Part shown: piece by piece, positions 1 through 4,307 of the stretch | Layout: every line of letters begins with the position of its first letter | Position numbering within the stretch: the first letter of the stretch is position 1 | Assembly (NCBI GenBank): GCA_902761265.1 | Contig: CACWJV010000123.1 | Coordinates: 1 to 6,807 of the forward strand | DNA: 6,807 nucleotides | Direction: 5' to 3' | From: Oscillospiraceae bacterium | GTDB taxonomy: Bacteria; Bacillota; Clostridia; Oscillospirales; Acutalibacteraceae | The notes under the pieces: generated by a model | Databases searched by the model: none | What the model was told of the DNA's origin: nothing | Seen by the model: the letters and a program-made list of their open reading frames with translations, nothing else | Position numbers and translations under genes: made by a program

Positions 1-176
1 GGTGCGTCTGCAAACAGCGCCTCGGGCGCCGCCGGCTTTTTCGGCATTTCCGGCAGCGGCTCTGCCTGCGTGTGCGGCTGTGCGTCCGGCTGCTTTGCGC
101 CCGCCACAGGCACGCCGCAATGCGGACAAAACGGTTCATCGGCGCCCAAACGGTAGCCGCATGCTTTACAAAACAT
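1..176 (-). CDS. N-terminal part of a zinc-ribbon protein (runs off the window)
   Basis: The visible 58 residues begin MFCKACGYRLGADEPFCPHC and contain two CxxC knuckles (C3/C6 and C17/C20). This is the usual layout of the small N-terminal zinc ribbon found in many Firmicutes proteins of unknown role. After residue 24 the chain becomes a proline/alanine-rich, low-complexity linker up to the window edge. In related proteins such a linker often leads to a membrane segment or another domain, but nothing of that kind is visible here. The start is well supported: AGGAGGG (182-188, read on the minus strand) lies 5 nt before the ATG at 174-176. The gene starts 14 nt after the HAD stop codon and is probably the next gene of the same transcript. 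Structural zinc binding is inferred from the four cysteines. The function is unknown. Confidence 0.8.
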   Translation of the reverse strand, partial: MFCKACGYRLGADEPFCPHCGVPVAGAKQPDAQPHTQAEPLPEMPKKPAAPEALFADA

Positions 177-181
177 AAAGA

Positions 182-188
182 CCCTCCT
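182..188 (-). promoter_or_regulatory. Shine-Dalgarno site of the zinc-ribbon gene
   Basis: AGGAGGG on the minus strand, 5 nt upstream of the ATG at 174-176. It is the strongest ribosome binding site in the window and fixes the start of the partial zinc-ribbon gene. It lies entirely in the 14-nt gap after the TAA stop of the HAD gene. Confidence 0.75.
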
Positions 189-190
189 GT

Positions 191-877
191 TTATACATAA
201 TCGAGGACTTGTCGGATATCTTCGATCTCGGCAACGGTGTTTTTGCCGAGCCCTTTGTTATAAAAATCGCCGTAGTTCATCCGGATCGCCGGCATTCCGG
301 CGCCGAGCGCGCCGTCGATATCGTTGACCGGATGGTCGCCCACAAACAGCGCTTCTTCGTTTTTCACCCCGGCGCGGCGGCACGCTTCGTCAAAGATGCG
401 CCGGTCGGGTTTGTAGATCCCGATGTCACCGGACACGACCACCACGTCAAACAAATCGCGGATGCCCGCCGTGTCGAGCTTGATGTTTTGCAAACTCGAC
501 ACCCCGTTGGTCACAGCGCCGAGAATATAGCCGCGGCGCTTGAGTTCGCGCAGCGTTTCCACCGCGCCGGGCAGCAGCACGACGTATTTGCCGAAGTCGA
601 AATTAAACGAATCGTAAAGCTCGGGCAGCGGCGGATGGTCCCGCCATTGCCACAATTCGATCATCTCGGGGAAATAGACCTCGCGGTCCTTGTAGCCGCC
701 GTCCACATGTTCTTCCATTTCGTCGAGCTTTTGCGCCCGTTCGGCGTCGCTGACAGCGGGAAAATATTTGTCTAGAAATGCTTCGCAATACAGGCGGTAG
801 GCGCCCTTTCTGCTTTGCAAGGTATCGTCAAAATCAAAGAAGACTGCCTTGACCGGCAGCTTCACCGGATCTTTCAT
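191..877 (-). CDS. HAD-superfamily (subfamily I) phosphohydrolase
   Basis: This 228-residue protein carries all four haloacid-dehalogenase motifs. Motif I is DFDDTL at 15-20, with nucleophile D15 and acid/base D17. Motif II is the T of AVTNG (T123). Motif III is K156 in IYKPD. Motif IV is VGDHPVND at 179-186, with metal ligands D181 and D186. Residues about 21-100 lie between motif I and the rest of the core and are predicted mainly helical, as in a C1 cap. This resembles YjjG-like nucleotidases and phosphoglycolate phosphatase relatives. It should be a cytosolic Mg-dependent phosphatase, but the substrate cannot be read from sequence. The ATG at 875-877 lies inside the end of ribF (44-nt overlap), with AGGAAG 12 nt upstream, a rather long spacer. 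A GTG four codons later is possible but has no better site. The stop is TAA. It sits after ribF, where rpsO is common in other Firmicutes. Confidence 0.9.
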   Translation of the reverse strand: MKDPVKLPVKAVFFDFDDTLQSRKGAYRLYCEAFLDKYFPAVSDAERAQKLDEMEEHVDGGYKDREVYFPEMIELWQWRDHPPLPELYDSFNFDFGKYVVLLPGAVETLRELKRRGYILGAVTNGVSSLQNIKLDTAGIRDLFDVVVVSGDIGIYKPDRRIFDEACRRAGVKNEEALFVGDHPVNDIDGALGAGMPAIRMNYGDFYNKGLGKNTVAEIEDIRQVLDYV

Positions 878-1766
878 CGTGTTTCAACACTTCCTTCGCC
901 GCCGCGGCATCGGCTTCCATCGCCGTCCGCAAAGCGGCAAGATCTTTAAATTTTTGCTCCTCGCGCAAATAATGCAGCGGGAACACCTCAAGCATTTTGC
1001 CGTAGAGATCGCCGGAAAAGCCGAGGATGCACGTTTCGCTGCGAAACGTTTCGGTGCCGATCGTCGGGCGGATGCCGATGTTGGTAACCGCAGGATACCA
1101 CACGCCGTTTAAAAGAACCTTTGACGCATAGACGCCGGCGCGCGGCCGGATCATCCGGGGCAAAAAGAACTGGTTGGCTGTTGGAAATCCGAGGGTGCGG
1201 CCGCGTTTGTCGCCGGGGACGACCGGGAGCCGGTAGGAAAACGGAAACAGCAGCATCGCGTTGGCGGTTTCCATCTCGCCGTTTTCAATCGCGCGGCGAA
1301 TGCGCGACGAGCTGATCAGCGCGCCCTTGTACCGCGCGTCGTCCACAATCTGCACCGTGATACCGCGGCTGTCGCACAGGGTTTGCAGCGTTTCGGCTGT
1401 GCCAGCGGCGTCTTTGCCGAAGCGGTAGTTGCGTCCGCAGCAGACCGCGGCGGCGTGAAACTGCGTCCCGAGCAGATCGGCAAACGCGGCGGGCGACAGA
1501 TCCTTTGTTTTCCGGAACGAGAGCGTCAACACCCGAAAGCCGGCGTCCCTGAGCCGCCTCGCTTTTTCTTCGGCGCCCATCAAAAGCGGCGGCGCCTGCC
1601 CCGTCAGCACCTGGCGCGGGTGTTCGTCAAACAGCAGCACGCCGGGCTGAAGCCCCATCGTCTGCGCCTGGTGCTTCACACCCTGCAGCACCAGCGCGTG
1701 GCCGCGGTGCAAACCGTCAAAATTGCCGAGCGCCAAAGCGGTCGGCGCTGTGATCTGTTGTTTCAT
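834..1766 (-). CDS. ribF: Bifunctional riboflavin kinase / FAD synthetase
   Basis: RibF phosphorylates riboflavin to FMN and adenylylates FMN to FAD in the cytosol. The 310-residue protein has both modules. The N-terminal nucleotidyltransferase shows GNFDGLHRGH at 14-23 (the HxGH motif, H20 and H23), GRNYRFGK at 111-118 and ISSSRIR at 151-157. The C-terminal flavokinase shows GRTLGFPTAN at 189-198, GVYAS at 211-215, NIGIRPTIG at 229-237 and GDLYGK at 252-257. E244 is the likely catalytic base by position. The segment around it reads SETCILGF, where most relatives have an ExHLxDF-like string. The ATG (1764-1766) overlaps the truB stop as ATGA, and AGAAGGA sits about 8 nt upstream. The last 14 residues (297-310) extend beyond the usual family end and overlap the HAD gene. 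Both active sites look complete. Confidence 0.96.
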   Translation of the reverse strand: MKQQITAPTALALGNFDGLHRGHALVLQGVKHQAQTMGLQPGVLLFDEHPRQVLTGQAPPLLMGAEEKARRLRDAGFRVLTLSFRKTKDLSPAAFADLLGTQFHAAAVCCGRNYRFGKDAAGTAETLQTLCDSRGITVQIVDDARYKGALISSSRIRRAIENGEMETANAMLLFPFSYRLPVVPGDKRGRTLGFPTANQFFLPRMIRPRAGVYASKVLLNGVWYPAVTNIGIRPTIGTETFRSETCILGFSGDLYGKMLEVFPLHYLREEQKFKDLAALRTAMEADAAAAKEVLKHDERSGEAAGQGSLL

Positions 1767-2674
1767 GCTTTTTGTCCTTCTGTGTTGTGCGGCAGCGTCT
1801 TTTTGACCCGCAGCACGCCGGTTTCTTGCTGCGCTTCGCCCACACCGAGAAACGTCCCGTCCGGGCTGAACACGCAGTAGCAGCCGTCTGTTTCGGCGCC
1901 CTGCAGCCGGTCGAGCGACAGTTCGCCGCCGTTGTGAAAGCGTCTTGCTTGCGCGCTTGTCACGGTCAGCCGGTCATAGGAGAGTACGTCTTGCGCTTGC
2001 AGCATAGTGTCGGCGAGCGTGCCTTTTGCCGCCATCGCTTCGAGCTGTTCGAGCGTATGGCATTGCGCAATGGACTGGCCGTTGGCCTTTGTGCGGCGCA
2101 AGGCAGTCATCACGGCGCCCGTGCCGAGCGCGTCGCCGAGATCGGCGATCAGCGAGCGGATATAGGTGCCGGCGCTGCAGGTCACGTCAATTGTATAAGT
2201 ATGCGTTTGTTCGTCCGCGTCCGCGAGTGTGAGTGTGCGGATCGTAACGGCGCGCGCTTCACGCGCCACCTCCACGCCCTGCCGGGCGAGCGCATACAGC
2301 CGCACGCCGTCCTTGCGCAGCGCGGAATACATCGGCGGCACCTGCGCGATTTCGCCGCGAAAAGCCGCCAGCGCCGCTTCCACATCGGCCCTGCTGCAGC
2401 GCACGTCCGTGCGTGTCAGAACCGCGCCGGTCACGTCGAGCGTGTCGGTCGTTTCCCCGAGTCGGAACGAGGCGCGGTAGCTTTTTTCGCTGTGGGGCAA
2501 AAGATCGATAAACCGCGTGGCGGTGCCCAGCGCCACCACGAGCACGCCGGTCGCCATCGGGTCGAGCGTACCCGTGTGGCCGGCCTTTTTTTCGCCGCAA
2601 AGTCTTCGGCATTTTGCAACCGCGAAAAAGCTTGTCATATCCGCGGGTTTGTCAAGCAGTAAAAATCCGTTCAT
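1763..2674 (-). CDS. truB: tRNA pseudouridine(55) synthase
   Basis: TruB converts U55 in the T-loop of most tRNAs to pseudouridine and also acts as a tRNA-folding chaperone. The 303-residue protein has the expected series: FLLLDKPADMTS near the N-terminus; AGHTGTLDPMATG at 31-43 with catalytic D38; KSYRASFRLGETTDT at 64-78 with Y66; PPMYSALRKDG at 113-123; and CSAGTYIRSLIADLG at 166-180 with R173. Residues about 235-303 form the short C-terminal PUA-like domain of the bacterial Firmicutes type. The start MNGFLLLDKP matches the family, and an in-frame ATG 19 codons upstream lies within nrnA and adds unrelated sequence. ATG overlaps the nrnA stop as ATGA, and I see no clear Shine-Dalgarno site just upstream, so initiation probably depends on coupling to nrnA. 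One oddity is SFFAV at 15-19, where relatives usually have an aspartate (SHD or SFD). Confidence 0.97.
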   Translation of the reverse strand: MNGFLLLDKPADMTSFFAVAKCRRLCGEKKAGHTGTLDPMATGVLVVALGTATRFIDLLPHSEKSYRASFRLGETTDTLDVTGAVLTRTDVRCSRADVEAALAAFRGEIAQVPPMYSALRKDGVRLYALARQGVEVAREARAVTIRTLTLADADEQTHTYTIDVTCSAGTYIRSLIADLGDALGTGAVMTALRRTKANGQSIAQCHTLEQLEAMAAKGTLADTMLQAQDVLSYDRLTVTSAQARRFHNGGELSLDRLQGAETDGCYCVFSPDGTFLGVGEAQQETGVLRVKKTLPHNTEGQKA

Positions 2675-3618
2675 GGCAAAAACGACGGCGCAGCCGAAAG
2701 CAGCGCATGCACAGCTTCGTCGCGGGAGCAATCAAACGAACAGCCCGCGGCGCGTTTGTGGCCGCCGCCGCCAAACAGGGCGCAAAGCCCGGACGCGTCG
2801 GCGCCTTCATGGGTGCGCACGGAAACCTTCCAGCTTCCGTCGGCCTTTTCCTTGCAGGTGATGCCGATTACAACGCCCTCAATCTGGCGCGAAAGCGCCA
2901 CAATGGCGTCGATCTCCTCGTCCTTGCAGCCGGTTTTATCGAGCATGGCGCGCGAGATGGTGAGCACGCTGATGCGGCCGTTTTCATACAGCTCCATCCC
3001 CTGCAGCACCAATTGTTCCAACTGCAGAAAGCCGGGCTTTTTGGTTTCAAACATCCGCACGTTGATCCCGGCAACATCCGCGCCGCGCTCCATCAGATCG
3101 GCGGCAATGCGGAAGGTGCGCGGGGTGACGTTGGAATAGCAAAAGCAGCCCGTATCGGTGGAAACGCCGGTATACAGCCGGTCGGCAATGCCTTTGGTGA
3201 TATGCACGTTCATGGACAGCAGCAGCAGATAGATCACTTCGCACGCACTCGCGGCGTCGGGCTCCACATAGCTTTCCTTTGCAAACAGGCGGTTGGTGCC
3301 GTGGTGGTCGATGGCGAGATCCACCCGGTCGCCGTAGCTTTCCTCCACCGCTTTGCCCAACAGCGCGCGGTCGGCCACGTCCACACTGACGATGTATTTT
3401 TCTTCGAAATCGTCCTGTGGCTCCACATAGAGAAAGCGGTAGCGTTCGGGCACGCCGTCGGCGCACACGACTTTGGCGCGTTTGCCCAAGTCTTGCAACG
3501 CCAAAAGCAGCGCATAGGCCGCGCCGAGCGTGTCGCCGTCCGGGTTCGCATGCGCCAAAATCAGCACGTCCTCGGCCGCCTGCAGCCGGTGCATCGCCGT
3601 TTTAAAGTCAATTTTCAT
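2671..3618 (-). CDS. nrnA: DHH/DHHA1 phosphoesterase, NrnA-type nanoRNase / pAp phosphatase
   Basis: Members of this family degrade 2-5-nt RNA oligomers and dephosphorylate pAp to AMP, replacing Orn and CysQ in Firmicutes. The 315-residue protein shows the DHH metal-site motifs: HANPDGD at 23-29 (H23, D27, D29), VDVAD at 79-83 (D80), DHHGTN at 104-109, and TDTGCF at 154-159 (D155). The DHHA1 substrate-binding domain ends with GGGGHKRAAG at 283-292. All expected ligands are present and the length is normal. The start MKIDFK is chosen because the upstream in-frame ATG lies deep inside rbfA. AGAGGAAC precedes this ATG at good spacing. ATGAAAATTGA is an 11-nt overlap containing both the nrnA start and the rbfA stop. 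A cyclic-dinucleotide or other DHH phosphodiesterase role is possible, but the operon position favours NrnA. Confidence 0.93.
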   Translation of the reverse strand: MKIDFKTAMHRLQAAEDVLILAHANPDGDTLGAAYALLLALQDLGKRAKVVCADGVPERYRFLYVEPQDDFEEKYIVSVDVADRALLGKAVEESYGDRVDLAIDHHGTNRLFAKESYVEPDAASACEVIYLLLLSMNVHITKGIADRLYTGVSTDTGCFCYSNVTPRTFRIAADLMERGADVAGINVRMFETKKPGFLQLEQLVLQGMELYENGRISVLTISRAMLDKTGCKDEEIDAIVALSRQIEGVVIGITCKEKADGSWKVSVRTHEGADASGLCALFGGGGHKRAAGCSFDCSRDEAVHALLSAAPSFLP

Positions 3619-3973
3619 CGTTCGTTCCTCTGCCGTCGTGCTTTTCGAGCTTTTGAAACAGCGCAACGCCCTGCTCCACGGAGTCGTCGGCAATAAATTT
3701 AATTTCCGGTGTTTTACGTAAATGCAGCCGGCTGCCCACTTCGCGCCGGATTCTGCCGGTCGCGGCGGTCAGACCCTCCACCGCTTCCTTCGCGCCGTCG
3801 ATGCCCTTGAGGTCGCTGACATAGACTTTGGCAAACGACGCGTCGGCACTGACCTCCACGCGCACGACGGTAAGCATTTTGTCCTTGACGCGCGGATCCT
3901 TCAGCTCGCGGATCAAAAGCGTGATCTCGCGGCGGATGTCTTCGGCTGTTCTGTTTTGTTTAAAGCTTGGCAT
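3608..3973 (-). CDS. rbfA: 30S ribosome-binding factor A
   Basis: RbfA is a small KH-like protein that binds free 30S subunits, helps mature the 5' end of 16S rRNA and is required for cold adaptation in bacteria where it has been studied. The 121-residue protein matches in order: an N-terminal helix with RTAEDIRREITLLIRE (8-23), then DPRV and the strand LTVVRVEVSADASFAKVYVS (34-53), then a helix ending in RIRREVGSRLHLRKTPEIKF. Length is typical. The start (971-973 region of the 3900s, ATG 3971-3973) has GAGG at 3978-3981 with a short 4-nt spacer, and a second purine block GGAAGGAAG at 3986-3994. The stop overlaps the nrnA start by 11 nt. In most relatives rbfA follows infB closely. Here 334 nt with a repeat-bounded element intervene, so its expression may depend on read-through across that element. 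Confidence 0.96.
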   Translation of the reverse strand: MPSFKQNRTAEDIRREITLLIRELKDPRVKDKMLTVVRVEVSADASFAKVYVSDLKGIDGAKEAVEGLTAATGRIRREVGSRLHLRKTPEIKFIADDSVEQGVALFQKLEKHDGRGTNDEN

Positions 3974-4012
3974 AGTACCTCGTTTCTTCCTTCCGGGTTA
4001 AGATGAGAACAT

Positions 4013-4046
<34 letters not shown>

Positions 4047-4049
4047 AGG

Positions 4050-4074
4050 GGCGCCGCGCTGTGCGCGATGCGCC
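4050..4074. other. GC-rich stem-loop at the inner edge of the left arm
   Basis: GGCGC (4050-4054) pairs with GCGCC (4070-4074), and CGCGC (4055-4059) with GCGCG (4063-4067). This gives a 10-bp stem with a 2-nt bulge (AT, 4068-4069) and a 3-nt loop. It starts 4 nt inside the inverted repeat. No T-run follows directly on either strand, so terminator function is not supported. Confidence 0.5.
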
Positions 4075-4083
4075 AAAACGCAT

Positions 4084-4215
4084 TCATGAAAGCTCTTTTT
4101 TTACATATGAAAGATTCCCTATCGGTTCGTTGGCGGAATCGGATTTGCAGGTACGTTTTCTGCAGCAAAATATGATTTGGCCGTTCCCGGCGGGAAATCG
4201 CTTTTGCCGCGGCAT
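4084..4215 (-). CDS. Possible 43-residue basic, cysteine-containing peptide inside the element
   Basis: The reading frame starts MPRQKRFPAG at ATG 4213-4215 and ends with TGA at 4084-4086. It encodes 43 residues rich in Lys and Arg, with three cysteines (the CC pair at 17-18 and one in the following RTCKS). AAAGGA lies 8 nt upstream of the ATG, at normal spacing, but is partly inside the 7-bp hairpin 4220-4244. I recognise no family, signal peptide or membrane segment. The frame is short enough to occur by chance and the element may simply be non-coding, so this is a weak call. It is recorded because of the well-placed ribosome binding site. Confidence 0.15.
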   Translation of the reverse strand: MPRQKRFPAGNGQIIFCCRKRTCKSDSANEPIGNLSYVKKELS

Positions 4216-4219
4216 GATC

Positions 4220-4244
4220 GGTTTCCTTTGATGAAACGGAAACC
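4220..4244 (-). other. Stem-loop in the element core overlapping a ribosome-binding-like site
   Basis: On the minus strand GGTTTCC (4238-4244) pairs with GGAAACC (4220-4226), giving a 7-bp stem with an 11-nt loop. The AAAGGA that precedes the 43-codon frame spans the loop and the 3' arm of this stem, so folding would partly hide it. No T-tract follows, so it is not a terminator. Confidence 0.45.
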
Positions 4245-4252
4245 CGCGACCG

Positions 4253-4286
4253 CAATTCCGAATTCCGCATTCCGAATTCCGAATTG
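4253..4286 (-). repeat. Right arm: four tandem heptamers, inverted relative to 4013-4046
   Basis: On the plus strand: C, then AATTCCG (4254-4260), AATTCCG (4261-4267), CATTCCG (4268-4274, one variant base at 4268) and AATTCCG (4275-4281), closed by AATTG (4282-4286). This is the reverse complement of the left arm with one mismatch. Its outer G4286 is also the first base of the hairpin next to the infB stop. Confidence 0.95.
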
Positions 4287-4304
4287 TTTCGGCAAAGCCG
4301 AAAC
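4286..4304 (-). other. Perfect 8-bp stem-loop just after the infB stop
   Basis: On the transcribed strand GTTTCGGC (4297-4304) pairs with GCCGAAAC (4286-4293) around a TTT loop, beginning 3 nt after the TGA of infB. It resembles the stem of an intrinsic terminator, but it runs directly into the heptamer arm (AATTCGG) and not into a T-tract. Termination is therefore unlikely to be efficient. It may protect the 3' end of infB mRNA after processing, or be the end of the element or a hotspot next to it. Confidence 0.55.
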
Positions 4305-4307
4305 GCG

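Noticed and set aside
1772..2662. Long open frame on the plus strand opposite truB (296 codons)
   Set aside because: It is antisense to a fully motif-supported truB, its translation shows no recognisable domain, and it is rich in Arg, Ala and His as expected from the complement of G+C-rich codons.
2614..3696. Long open frame on the plus strand opposite nrnA (360 codons)
   Set aside because: It mirrors nrnA and part of rbfA, has no family motif and shows a His/Val/Arg-rich composition typical of antisense shadows.
4075..4097. T-run on the plus strand near 4091-4097 as a terminator for plus-strand transcription
   Set aside because: The GC-rich stem at 4050-4074 is too far from the T-run, and no plus-strand gene ends here.
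4286..4304. Intrinsic terminator after infB
   Set aside because: The stem is good but is followed by AATTCGG repeats on the transcribed strand and not by a T-tract.
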